A stretch of 64,000 nucleotides of DNA from Actinoallomurus soli. GTDB taxonomy: Bacteria > Actinomycetota > Actinomycetes > Streptosporangiales > Streptosporangiaceae. The DNA lies in the NCBI RefSeq assembly GCF_024055715.1, contig NZ_JAMXMV010000010.1, forward strand, positions 186,001 through 250,000, given 5' to 3'. The position numbers were made by a program, and so were the translations under genes. This document shows positions 7,915-16,212 of the stretch, one piece after another. Numbering within the stretch: the stretch's first letter is position 1; every line of letters begins with the position of its first letter. A model generated the notes under the pieces. It saw only the letters and a list, made by a program, of their open reading frames with translations. It was not told where the DNA came from and did no database searches.

Positions 7915-8070
7915 ATGATCGCAACGGACCTGGTCGCGGGTTACGACCTGCACACCGACGCCGACGAACTCGGGAGGGCGGCCGCCGCCGAGATCGCCGC
8001 CGACTCGTTCACCCCCTCCACCTGGTACGTCTTCTGCACCGACTGCTGCGTGGGGCCCTCCGAGGCCTAG
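7915..8070 (+). CDS. RiPP precursor peptide 3
   Basis: 51 residues with GGAGGA 4-10 bases before ATG 7915. The leader repeats the D-L-V-A-G-Y-D-L-H-T-D-A-D-E-L-G block, with Arg21 where the others have Thr. The core begins S-F-T-P-S-T-W and has three Cys (41, 44, 45), ending C-C-V-G-P-S-E-A. Like precursor 2 it keeps the (T/S)-F-T-x-x-T-W start and a paired Cys but lacks a C-terminal Cys. It sits 22 bp after precursor 2 and is followed by a terminator-like hairpin at 8125-8153. The product probably differs in ring topology from precursor 1. Confidence 0.86.
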   Translation: MIATDLVAGYDLHTDADELGRAAAAEIAADSFTPSTWYVFCTDCCVGPSEA

Positions 8071-8124
8071 GAACGCGCAGCCGCCGGACGCACCCGAAGC
8101 AGTGGTGACCTCATCTCCGCCCGG

Positions 8125-8153
8125 CCGGGCCGCGTGCCGGTCACGCGGCCCGG
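8125..8153 (+). terminator. Terminator-like hairpin after the precursor genes
   Basis: CCGGGCCGCGTG (8125-8136) and CACGCGGCCCGG (8142-8153) form a perfect 12-bp stem with a 5-nt loop. It separates the precursors from the tailoring genes. Partial termination here would keep precursor mRNA in excess over enzyme mRNA. There is no U-tract, which is common in actinomycetes. Confidence 0.65.
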
Positions 8154-8195
8154 TCCATCGGAGCTCCGGTGGATTGCTTTGAAGGGATGTCTGCT

Positions 8196-9155
8196 GTGAA
8201 ATACGGAATCCTCCTGCCATTCATGGCGCATCATCCGGAGCAGATCGCGCCGTTCGCCGCCCTCACGCGGGATGCCGGGGCCGACCGTCTCTGGATGGGG
8301 GAATCCCTCCTTCTGGAGAGTCACCAGGCGTTCGCGTACCTGGCGGGGCGGGGGCTGCGTCCGCCCGTCGGGACCAGCGTGTCGCTGATGCCACTGCGGC
8401 ATCCGTACAAGGCCGCGATCGAGATCCGTTCGATCGCGGCTCTGACCGGGCGGCCGGTGGTCGCCGGCTTCGGGCCGGGCGCGGCCCGCCTGGTGGAGGC
8501 GCTCCGGGGCGCTCCCTACGAGAGCCCGCTCACCGCGACGCGGGAGTACATGACGGCGCTGCGCGCCCTGATCGACGGGCGGCGGTCCCGGTTGCCCGGC
8601 ACGTACGTCCAGCTCCACACCGGGCTGCCGCCCCTCGATCATCCGCCGGTCGAACTCGGACTCGGAGTCCTGCGTCCGGCGATGGCGCGCCTGGCGGGTC
8701 AGGTCGCCGACGTCGCGATCACTTGGCTGACGCCGCCGGCCTACCTGCGCGGGGAGCTCATCCCGGCCCTGCGGGAGGGCGCCGAACAGGCGGGACGACA
8801 GGCACCACGCGTCGTCGCGGTCGTCCAGGTCGCGTCGGCCGCCGCCGCGCGCGACCCGCGCGCGCTCGCCGAGGTCGCGACCCGTGCGCACGTCGCGGGG
8901 CCGCACTACGTGGACATGCTCCGCCGCGCCGGGGTCGACCTCCAGGGCATGAGCCCCCTCGACGTGGGCGCCGCACTCATCCACCACGACCTCTTCATCA
9001 CCGGCTCGCCGGAGACGATCGCCGGTGCTCTCGACCGCTACACGGACCTCGGCGTCGACGAGGTCGTCCTCAACACCGCGGGGGTCGCGCTCGCCGAAGG
9101 ACTCGACGTGGCCTGGGACGAGTGCGCGGCGATCCTGAAGGCGGCGCGGTCATGA
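8196..9155 (+). CDS. LLM-class F420-dependent oxidoreductase (putative dehydroamino-acid reductase)
   Basis: About 319 residues in a luciferase-like TIM-barrel fold: K-Y-G-I-L-L-P-F-M at the start, D-R-L-W-M-G-E-S, then G-R-P-V-V-A-G-F-G-P-G-A and a late F-I-T-G-S-P-E-T-I. In the class V lexapeptide pathway an F420H2-dependent reductase of this superfamily (LanJC type) converts Dha to D-Ala, so the same role is likely here. Three in-frame starts exist: GTG 8169, ATG 8187 and GTG 8196. I chose 8196 because GAAGGGA (8181-8187) has good spacing to it and family members begin with the K-Y-G-I strand. The stop overlaps the next start (ATGA). The cofactor (F420 versus FMN) is inferred from the family. 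Confidence 0.82.
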   Translation: MKYGILLPFMAHHPEQIAPFAALTRDAGADRLWMGESLLLESHQAFAYLAGRGLRPPVGTSVSLMPLRHPYKAAIEIRSIAALTGRPVVAGFGPGAARLVEALRGAPYESPLTATREYMTALRALIDGRRSRLPGTYVQLHTGLPPLDHPPVELGLGVLRPAMARLAGQVADVAITWLTPPAYLRGELIPALREGAEQAGRQAPRVVAVVQVASAAAARDPRALAEVATRAHVAGPHYVDMLRRAGVDLQGMSPLDVGAALIHHDLFITGSPETIAGALDRYTDLGVDEVVLNTAGVALAEGLDVAWDECAAILKAARS

Positions 9156-10090
9156 GATCGAAGACGCACGACCACCCGTACCCGGTGATCGCCGCCTACG
9201 GGACCGACCTCATGCGTACCTGCGTCCTCGACCTGGGAGACGCGGGGTTCGCCTGGATCCGGAGCCCGGGGCCGGCCATGGCCACGCCCCTCCCGGCGCC
9301 CCCGGCGAGCGTCCGCGACCTGATCTCGCGGCTGCCCCGGGACGCCGTGCGGCCGGCCCTTCCCGAGCGCGTCCAGGACGGTGTTCGGTATGACGCGCCG
9401 GGTCCGGTGTCGCTGGCGGGTGCCCTCCTCACGGGTGACGACCCGGCGCGCACCGGCGCCGCACCGCTGCTGAGAAGCGTCGGCCGGACGCTCCGGCGCG
9501 TCCACGAGTCGCCCGTGCCGGCCGACGTCGCCGCGCGCCCGCCCCGCGGGCCCGCCCGTCTCGCCGAGCGGCTCTCCGCGAAGGACGAGGTGGGGCGTAC
9601 GGCGCGGCTGCGGACGCTGATCGACGAGGTCCTCGGCGCGGATCGCCTGTGCCGGGTGTCCACCTGGTGCGAAGGACTCATGCGAACGGAAGGCGCGCCG
9701 GTGCTGCTGCACGGCGGCCCGAGCCTCGGCGCCCTGGTTCCCGATCGTTCGGATCCGGGCCGCGGGGCCCTCTTCACCGGTGAGGACGTGACGCCGGGTC
9801 CGTGGACGTTCGACCTCGGCTGGCTGCTCGGCGAGATCCTGGAGCTGGGCGTCGGGCTCCGGGCGGTCCGGCCCGGCACTCCACCCCCCGGCGACCTCGC
9901 CCGGGCGCTCTTCGCCGGCTACGGGCGGTCGCCGGTGCCGTCCGTCGGACGAGCAGCCGCCGTCCGGATCCTCACGCATGCGTACGACTTCGCCGCCTTC
10001 GCGGGATGGCACGAGGAGTCCCTGCGCCGATCGCTGACGCTCGTCGCGGATCTCATCGACTCCGACGGTGCCGCCGCCCTCACCTGGTAA
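9152..10090 (+). CDS. APH-like protein lacking the catalytic Asp (putative pseudokinase of the cluster)
   Basis: 312 residues; the start overlaps the upstream stop. The layout is that of a small phosphotransferase: the middle reads L-L-H-G-G-P-S-L-G-A (His187) where active APH enzymes have H-G-D-x-x-x-x-N, followed by a metal-binding-like W-T-F-D-L-G-W (Asp221). The catalytic-loop Asp is replaced by Gly189 and the Asn by Gly193. The protein may therefore be an inactive scaffold, a leader-binding subunit or an unconventional enzyme rather than a second kinase. The N-terminal 60 residues show no clear glycine-rich loop. Thioamitide clusters also encode more than one phosphotransferase-like protein. 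The family call comes from the motif pattern and gene context. Confidence 0.65.
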   Translation: MRSKTHDHPYPVIAAYGTDLMRTCVLDLGDAGFAWIRSPGPAMATPLPAPPASVRDLISRLPRDAVRPALPERVQDGVRYDAPGPVSLAGALLTGDDPARTGAAPLLRSVGRTLRRVHESPVPADVAARPPRGPARLAERLSAKDEVGRTARLRTLIDEVLGADRLCRVSTWCEGLMRTEGAPVLLHGGPSLGALVPDRSDPGRGALFTGEDVTPGPWTFDLGWLLGEILELGVGLRAVRPGTPPPGDLARALFAGYGRSPVPSVGRAAAVRILTHAYDFAAFAGWHEESLRRSLTLVADLIDSDGAAALTW

Positions 10091-10095
10091 GGCTG

Positions 10096-12759
10096 ATGAC
10101 AACGGACTCGAACGCCTCCGCGCGGGAGACCACCACAAGGCGGATCACGCTGGCGAACGGCCTGCGCGTGCTGCTGCGACCCGACCGCGGCCGGGCGACG
10201 CTCGGCGTCGGCGTGCACTACGGCGTCGGCTTCCGCACCGAGCCGCCCGGGCGAGCCGGCTTCGCGCACCTCTTCGAACATCTGATGTTCCACCGCGGCG
10301 AGGATGCCGAGGTCGCGTCCCATTTCGGGGAGATCGAACGGGCCGGGGGCACGGCCGACGGCTCGACGCATCAGGATTACACGGAATATCACCAGCACGT
10401 GCCACCCGAGGCCCTGGATCTCGTCCTGCGGCTGGAGGCGGACCGGATGCGCGGACCGCGCATCACCGAGACCGTCCTCCGCGGTCAGGTGAACGTCGTG
10501 AAGGAGGAGATCCGCCTGAGGGTCCTCAACCGGCCCTACGGCGGATTCCCCTGGCCGTTGCTCCCCGCCGTCCTGTACCGGACGTTCCCCAACGCCCATG
10601 ACGGCTACGGCTGTTTCGAGGAGCTGGAGAAGGTCACCCCCCAGGAGGCCTCGGACTTCTTCGACGCCTATTACACCCCGGGCAACGCGGTGCTGACCCT
10701 GGCGGGACGGTTCGACCCCGGCCACGCCGCCGATCTCGTCCACCGTCACTTCGGGGATCTCCCACCGCGGGAGGCGGTCCCGGCCGACCCGCTCGACGAG
10801 CCGCCGCCGGAGGCCGCGATCCGGGCGCACCACGAGGCGCGGATTCCGGCGGCGCCGGCCGTGGCGATCGGTTACCGGGCACCGGATCCGGGCCGGCACC
10901 TCGAGCGCTACCTCGCCCACGTCGTCCTCCAGGACCTGCTCACCGGGGGCCCGGTCGCGCGGCTGCGGCGACGGCTCGACGACCAGGGGATGCAGGTCCA
11001 CGCGCTCGATTCCGGCTGCGGCTTCTTCGGGCCCCTCGACGCCCGTCACCCCGACACCCTTCTCCTGACGGCCGTCCACGAGCCGGCCGTCGAGGCGGAC
11101 CGGATCATCGACGCGCTCGACGCGGAACTGCTCGACCTCGCGGCCCGCGGTCCGTCGGACGCGGAGCTCGCCCGCGCGGTCACCGTACGGGCGGCGGGCG
11201 TTCATCGCGACCACGATCCCGTGGCGGCGCAGGCCCGGGCCGTCGGCAGGCTGGAGATCCTCTTCGGCGACGGAACGCTCCTCGATCGGCTGCCGAGGAG
11301 GTTCGGCGAGGTGAGCGCCGAGCAGGTCGCCGCCGCGGCCGAGTCGCTGCGGCGCGCGCCACGGGCGGTGCTCACCCACGGGCCGACACGTCGGGGAACG
11401 CCCTCTCCGGAATCCCCTCGGCCCGGCGGGCGGCACGACGTGCCCCTCTGGCGCGAGGCGGTCGACCGCAGGCTGCCCGGCGGCCTGCGCGTCGTGGCCG
11501 TACCGGACCGCTCGGCTCCGCTGGTCGAGCTCCGGCTTCACCTCCCGAACGAGATCGCCGGCCCCGCCGACGCCGCGCGCGCCGAGCTCCTCTGCCGTAC
11601 GGTCCTCGGTGGCGCCGGTGGACCGGTCGCCCAGGCCACGGAGACGGCCTTCGGCGACAGCGGAGGTGCGTTGCGGGCCCGCCGGGAACGGGAGTGGATC
11701 GTCTTCTCGGGCCACGCCCGCTCGGACCGCCTGACCACGCTGCTCCGGGTGCTGGCGGAGGCGGTGGCGAACCCGAACGGCGATCGATACGGGCGGGTCG
11801 CCGCCGAGCGCGGCCGCGTGGCCGCGCTGGCGGAGGCCGGGCAGACCCTGCCCGGACGAGTCGGCCAGGCCCTCCTCAACAAGCGGTTCTTCGGCGAGCG
11901 GGCACTGCTGCTCACGCCGCCGAGACCCACCGACCTCCGCACGGTCGCGGCCGATGACGTGCTGCGTTACCACCGGTCCGTCATCCGGCCGCAGTCGGCG
12001 ACCCTGGTGCTGGTCGGTGATCTTCCGCCCGACCGCATGCTCGCCGCGGCCGAGACCGCCTTGGCGGCCTGGGCGCCGTCATCCCGGCCGGACACGGCGC
12101 TCCCGGACGGCCGGCCGCCCGCGGAGCCCGGCATCGAGATCGCCGCCGGTCGCGCGGGCGCCGAACAGAGCCACATCGCCCTCCTCGCCGCGGGCGTCGG
12201 CCTCACGGACCCCGGCGGGCCGGCCGGCCGGCTCGCCGACCTCCTGGTCGGCGGCCGTCCCTCGGCACCCTTGGCCACCGCCGTCCGAGAGCGCCGGGGA
12301 CTCGCCTATCACGTGTCGACCGCCGTCGACGTGGTCCTGGGACGGCCCATCGTCCAGATCCAGGCCGCCACCGCAACCGCGACGACCGCCGAGACGCTCC
12401 ACGCCATCCGGGAACTGCTGGAACGGGCGGTCACGCGACCGCCGGCCGCGGGCGAGATCGCCGAAGCGCGCCGGTACGCGGTCGGCGAGCTGTACCGTGC
12501 CTGCGACTCTCAGGCGTCCCTCGCGACGTGGATCTCGCACATGCTCCGGTGCGGCCACGACACCGCCCGCCTCGAACGTCTGCCGGCGTCTCTGGCCGCC
12601 ACGCCGGCCGAAGACGTCATCCACATGATCGGGGAGCTGTTCCGGCCGGAGCGGTTCACCGGGGTCGTCGAGTGCGACCCCGAGGCGTTGGACGGGCGAT
12701 CGGCCGAACTCCGGTCGTCCTGGCCGGGCCGGCGCCCGGAGCCGGGGGCCGGCGAATGA
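10096..12759 (+). CDS. M16-family zinc metallopeptidase, putative leader peptidase
   Basis: 887 residues in two M16 halves. The N-terminal half has the inverted zinc motif H-L-F-E-H (His58, Glu61, His62) and the third ligand Glu138 in V-V-K-E-E-I-R, spaced 76 residues as in the pitrilysin family. The second half (from about 460) lacks H-x-x-E-H and ends with the R-R-G-L-A-Y segment typical of the M16 C-terminal domain, so catalysis lies in the first half. No signal peptide is seen. Its place between precursor-modifying genes points to removal of the leader or of fragments. M16 peptidases have been reported in class V-type clusters. Start at ATG 10096, 5 bases after the previous stop. Confidence 0.85.
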   Translation: MTTDSNASARETTTRRITLANGLRVLLRPDRGRATLGVGVHYGVGFRTEPPGRAGFAHLFEHLMFHRGEDAEVASHFGEIERAGGTADGSTHQDYTEYHQHVPPEALDLVLRLEADRMRGPRITETVLRGQVNVVKEEIRLRVLNRPYGGFPWPLLPAVLYRTFPNAHDGYGCFEELEKVTPQEASDFFDAYYTPGNAVLTLAGRFDPGHAADLVHRHFGDLPPREAVPADPLDEPPPEAAIRAHHEARIPAAPAVAIGYRAPDPGRHLERYLAHVVLQDLLTGGPVARLRRRLDDQGMQVHALDSGCGFFGPLDARHPDTLLLTAVHEPAVEADRIIDALDAELLDLAARGPSDAELARAVTVRAAGVHRDHDPVAAQARAVGRLEILFGDGTLLDRLPRRFGEVSAEQVAAAAESLRRAPRAVLTHGPTRRGTPSPESPRPGGRHDVPLWREAVDRRLPGGLRVVAVPDRSAPLVELRLHLPNEIAGPADAARAELLCRTVLGGAGGPVAQATETAFGDSGGALRARREREWIVFSGHARSDRLTTLLRVLAEAVANPNGDRYGRVAAERGRVAALAEAGQTLPGRVGQALLNKRFFGERALLLTPPRPTDLRTVAADDVLRYHRSVIRPQSATLVLVGDLPPDRMLAAAETALAAWAPSSRPDTALPDGRPPAEPGIEIAAGRAGAEQSHIALLAAGVGLTDPGGPAGRLADLLVGGRPSAPLATAVRERRGLAYHVSTAVDVVLGRPIVQIQAATATATTAETLHAIRELLERAVTRPPAAGEIAEARRYAVGELYRACDSQASLATWISHMLRCGHDTARLERLPASLAATPAEDVIHMIGELFRPERFTGVVECDPEALDGRSAELRSSWPGRRPEPGAGE

Positions 12760-14165
12760 GCGCCGCACCCGGGCGACCGGCGCCGGATCCGGGACCGGGA
12801 CCGCTGAGCGGCGCGGACGCCCAGCGCGCGGCCGAACTCATCCAGATCATCGCGGAGCGCCTCGCCGACCCGGTGGCCGTCGCCGCGGTATCGACCGCGG
12901 ACCGCACGCCCGCACACGGCGGCTGGGCGGCGACGGGGCTCGCCCGCGGCCACTCCGGTGTCGCGTCGTTCTACGGAACCCTCGCCTGGAGCGACTCACG
13001 CTGGGCCGCCACGGCACACGCGCACCTCCGGAGGGCGGTGGACGCGATCTCATCGGAGCCTTCGGCCGGGCTCGCGCTCGGACCGGCCGCGGTGCTGTCG
13101 GCCGTTCAGACCTGCGGTGCGCGCGAGGGTGACTATGCCGGGTTGCGCCGGAACCTGCTCGGCGCGGTCGCGGGCAGGCTGCGGGAACGGCTGAACGCCT
13201 CCGCCGGTGCCCCCGGCACGGCCGGCGTGTCGGGGCGGGAACACGACCTCATCAGCGGCTGCACCGGAGTCGGGCGGCTGCTGCTGGACGCGGTGGACGA
13301 CGGAACCGCCGCCCACCCCGACACGGTCCCGGCCCTCCGGTCGACGCTGCGGCGTCTCGTACGGCTCACCGAGCCGATCGAGGTGAACGGCCGGACCCGA
13401 CCGGGCTGGTGGACGGCGGCGTCGAAGGGGACGCCCTTCCCGGCCGAGGGCGCGAACGACGTCTTCGAGGTCGGCGTGGCGCACGGCGTCGCGGGGCCGC
13501 TGGCCCTGCTCTCCCTCAGCCTGTCCCGCGGCCACACGGTACGCGGACAGGCCGATGCGATCGAGGTCATGGCCGAATGGCTGGTCGCCCAGGCCCGCCG
13601 GGACGCCCACGGGCCGTACTGGCCCGCCCGGACCGGCGCCGAGCAGGAGCCGGGCGAGGGCGGTTCCCGGTCCACGGCGGCGTGGTGCACGGGGACGGCC
13701 GGAGTGGCCGCCGCCCTGCACCTGGCGGGCGTGGCCCTGGACGACGCCGGCCGGCGAAGCCTCGCCGTCGAGGCGTTGCGGGCCGTCATGGAGCGGGCCG
13801 AGGAGGAACGGCGGCTCGTCGGCCCGACCGTGTGCCACGGCCACGCCGGGCTGGTCCAGGCACTGCATCGCGTCGGTACGGCCGCCCGGGACCCGGCCCT
13901 GCTGGCCGGAGCCCGGCGGATGGCCCTCCGCATGATGGACGAGGCGGATGAGGACGCCCCCTTCGTCTTCCGGCACTCGGTCCCGGACATCGAGGACGGC
14001 AGGGTCACGCGCTGGACCGGCGTGGACGCCGCCGGGATGTACGAGGGCGCGGCGGGCTGTGCCGCGGCGCTGCTGACGGTCACCCCCGGCCACCTGCTCG
14101 GACCCGGACGGCGCGGCACCGACGGGGACGTGGCGGCGTGGGACCGGATCCTGCTGCTCTCGTGA
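12756..14165 (+). CDS. LanC-like lanthionine cyclase
   Basis: 469 residues with the alpha-toroid LanC signatures: W-C-T-G-T-A-G-V with zinc ligand Cys311, C-H-G-H-A-G-L with Cys360 and His361, and earlier G-x-x-G helical repeats (H-D-L-I-S-G-C-T-G-V-G, V-A-H-G-V-A-G-P-L-A). In LanC enzymes these residues hold the zinc that activates Cys thiols for addition to Dha/Dhb. With the kinase and HopA1 lyase it completes a three-subunit lanthionine synthetase. The first 35 residues are Pro/Gly-rich. The start overlaps the M16 stop in ATGA (12756-12759). A LanC-like protein with another role is possible but less likely in this setting. Confidence 0.82.
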   Translation: MSAAPGRPAPDPGPGPLSGADAQRAAELIQIIAERLADPVAVAAVSTADRTPAHGGWAATGLARGHSGVASFYGTLAWSDSRWAATAHAHLRRAVDAISSEPSAGLALGPAAVLSAVQTCGAREGDYAGLRRNLLGAVAGRLRERLNASAGAPGTAGVSGREHDLISGCTGVGRLLLDAVDDGTAAHPDTVPALRSTLRRLVRLTEPIEVNGRTRPGWWTAASKGTPFPAEGANDVFEVGVAHGVAGPLALLSLSLSRGHTVRGQADAIEVMAEWLVAQARRDAHGPYWPARTGAEQEPGEGGSRSTAAWCTGTAGVAAALHLAGVALDDAGRRSLAVEALRAVMERAEEERRLVGPTVCHGHAGLVQALHRVGTAARDPALLAGARRMALRMMDEADEDAPFVFRHSVPDIEDGRVTRWTGVDAAGMYEGAAGCAAALLTVTPGHLLGPGRRGTDGDVAAWDRILLLS

Positions 14166-14245
14166 CACGTCACCGGGCCCGGCGGCCGGCGGGACCCCGG
14201 CTCCCACCAGATGATCCCCCGCCCAGGAAGGCGACGAACACCGTC

Positions 14246-14878
14246 ATGGACGACCACGACCAGACCTCTCCCGGCATGCCGGCCCTGGGGCCGCCACCGC
14301 CGTTCACCGCGGACCGCCTGCTGCTCTTCGGCACCGGCTCCCTCGCCGCGGCGCTGCTGCCGTTCTGGATCAACTGGTTCAGGAACTTCTATCCCGAGCC
14401 GGACCTGCGGATCGTCATCACCCGCAGCGCCGAGCGCTTCGTGTCGCGCGGCGCGCTGGCGCCGCTCATCGGCCGTGACGTCCCGCTGGACACCTGGCCC
14501 GAGCACCCGGGCGCCGACGTCCCGCACGTCCGGTACGCCGAGTGGCCGGACGCGATCGTCGTCTACCCGGCGACCATGCACTTCATCGCCCGGTTCGCGC
14601 TGGGATTCACCGACACCCCGATGCTCTCCGCGCTCCAGTGCACGACCGCCGCGATCGCCGTCGCGCCGACCCTGCCGCCCGGGGGCGAGAACAACCCGGT
14701 GACGCAGCGCCATCTGAAGGACCTCGGAGACCGGCCGAACATCGAGGTCGTGCCGCCCGTACCAGGGCGGAGCGCCTCGTCTGGACGCGGCGGGGGAAAC
14801 GCCGCGCCGCCGCTGCCCGCCGTGCTCGACCGGCTGGAGCGGCTCCGTTCGCGTATCCGGGAAGACGGGAGGGCCTGA
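14246..14878 (+). CDS. LanD-like flavoprotein Cys decarboxylase (HFCD family)
   Basis: About 210 residues. The nucleotide-binding start L-L-L-F-G-T-G-S-L-A-A and the central V-Y-P-A-T-M-H-F-I-A-R-F-A-L-G-F-T-D match the HFCD flavoproteins (EpiD, MrsD, CoaC: P-A-T-A-N-T...A-x-G-I-A-D). These oxidatively decarboxylate a C-terminal Cys of RiPP precursors to an enethiol, which cyclises to AviCys or AviMeCys. Precursor 1 of this cluster has a C-terminal Cys; precursors 2 and 3 do not. An upstream GTG at 14162 overlaps the LanC stop and is an alternative start adding 28 Pro/Arg-rich residues. I prefer ATG 14246, which places the flavin fold after a short tail. Confidence 0.82.
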   Translation: MDDHDQTSPGMPALGPPPPFTADRLLLFGTGSLAAALLPFWINWFRNFYPEPDLRIVITRSAERFVSRGALAPLIGRDVPLDTWPEHPGADVPHVRYAEWPDAIVVYPATMHFIARFALGFTDTPMLSALQCTTAAIAVAPTLPPGGENNPVTQRHLKDLGDRPNIEVVPPVPGRSASSGRGGGNAAPPLPAVLDRLERLRSRIREDGRA

Positions 14879-14881
14879 GCC

Positions 14882-16138
14882 GTGCGCGCACCCGACACCC
14901 CATCCCAGGAGACCGGCGAGGGACCAGCGCCGGCCGGCTCCGGTACGGCGGGCTCCGGTACGGCCGGCCGCGGCTACCGGCCGTCCCGGCTGTTCGACTG
15001 GCTCGACCGGATGCGCCATGATCATCCCGTCTGGCACGATCACCGGCGCGACGTCTGGCACGTCTTCTCCCACGCGGAGGCGCTGACCGTCCTCTCGGAC
15101 TGGTCCACCTTCTCCGTCGCGATGATGGACGGCATCCGGACCCCGGACGGCCTGGAGCTGTTCTACAGCGGGAACTTCTCCTGGATGGACCCGCCGCGGC
15201 ACGGGCGGCTCCGCGGCCTGGTGTCACGCGTGTTCACCCCTCGCATGATCGAAGGGCTCGCGCCGCGCGTCGCGGCCGTCGTCGCCGAACTGCTCGACAA
15301 GGCCGACGGCGGGGGCGCCTTCGAGCTCATCGACGATCTGGCGCATCCCCTACCGGTCGTCATCATCGCCGAGATGCTCGGTGTCCCGGCCGAGGACCGG
15401 GTGCTCTTCCGCCGGTGGGCGGACATCCTGCTGGCCGGGGGCCGCACCGCGCCCGGCACCGGAGACGATGATCTTCACTTGGCGGACATGGAGCCCTACC
15501 TGATCGAGCACATCGAACGAAGGAGGGCGGTGCCGGGCCCGGACCTGATCAGCGGCCTGGTCCGGGCGGAGGTCGAAGGGCGCCGGCTCTCGAACGACGA
15601 GATCGTCGGGTTCACGGGCGCACTCCTGATCGCCGGGCACATCACCACGACGGTCACGCTCGGCAACGCCGTGCTGTGCCTCGACGAGAATCCCGGCGTC
15701 GCCGCGGGACTACGCCGGGATCCCGGGCTCATCCCCGCGGCCGTCGAGGAGGTGCTCAGGAGCCGCCCTCCGTTCACCAGCACCGCCCGCCGTACGACCC
15801 GGGAGACCGAGCTCGCCGGGCGGCGGATACCGGCCGGACGTTTCGTCAACGTATGGCTGGCGTCGGCCAACCGCGATGAGCACCTGTTCGACGCACCGGA
15901 TCGTTTCGACGTCCACCGGCCGTCGAACAGGCATCTCGCCTTCGGGCACGGGATCCACTTCTGCCTGGGCGCACCGCTCGCCCGCCTGGAGACCAGAATC
16001 GCGCTCGAGATGCTGCTGAGCCGCTATCGGGAAATCCGCGTCGCCTCCCCTTCTGAGGTCGAACCTCATGACCAGTGGACGATGATCGGGGCCAAGCGGA
16101 TTCCGATGGTGGTCGAACGAACCGCCACGAAAGTGTAA
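14882..16138 (+). CDS. Cytochrome P450, RiPP tailoring oxidase
   Basis: 418 residues with a GTG start preceded by GGGAGG. The heme-binding loop F-G-H-G-I-H-F-C-L-G has Cys361; the I-helix A-G-H-I-T-T-T lies near 251; an E-E-V-L-R-S-R stretch lies after it. The I-helix has His where many P450s have the acidic residue before Thr. It is a soluble bacterial class I type needing external ferredoxin, and no ferredoxin gene is adjacent. It lies 3 bp after the LanD gene and closes the operon. Hydroxylation or crosslinking of the peptide is inference; the substrate cannot be read from sequence. Confidence 0.88.
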   Translation: MRAPDTPSQETGEGPAPAGSGTAGSGTAGRGYRPSRLFDWLDRMRHDHPVWHDHRRDVWHVFSHAEALTVLSDWSTFSVAMMDGIRTPDGLELFYSGNFSWMDPPRHGRLRGLVSRVFTPRMIEGLAPRVAAVVAELLDKADGGGAFELIDDLAHPLPVVIIAEMLGVPAEDRVLFRRWADILLAGGRTAPGTGDDDLHLADMEPYLIEHIERRRAVPGPDLISGLVRAEVEGRRLSNDEIVGFTGALLIAGHITTTVTLGNAVLCLDENPGVAAGLRRDPGLIPAAVEEVLRSRPPFTSTARRTTRETELAGRRIPAGRFVNVWLASANRDEHLFDAPDRFDVHRPSNRHLAFGHGIHFCLGAPLARLETRIALEMLLSRYREIRVASPSEVEPHDQWTMIGAKRIPMVVERTATKV

Positions 16139-16212
16139 TGGCGTGACGCCCACCGACCGTGATTGGCTCACTCGCGGATTCTTCCTCTCTCCGCGAAACC
16201 CAAGGAGCAACC

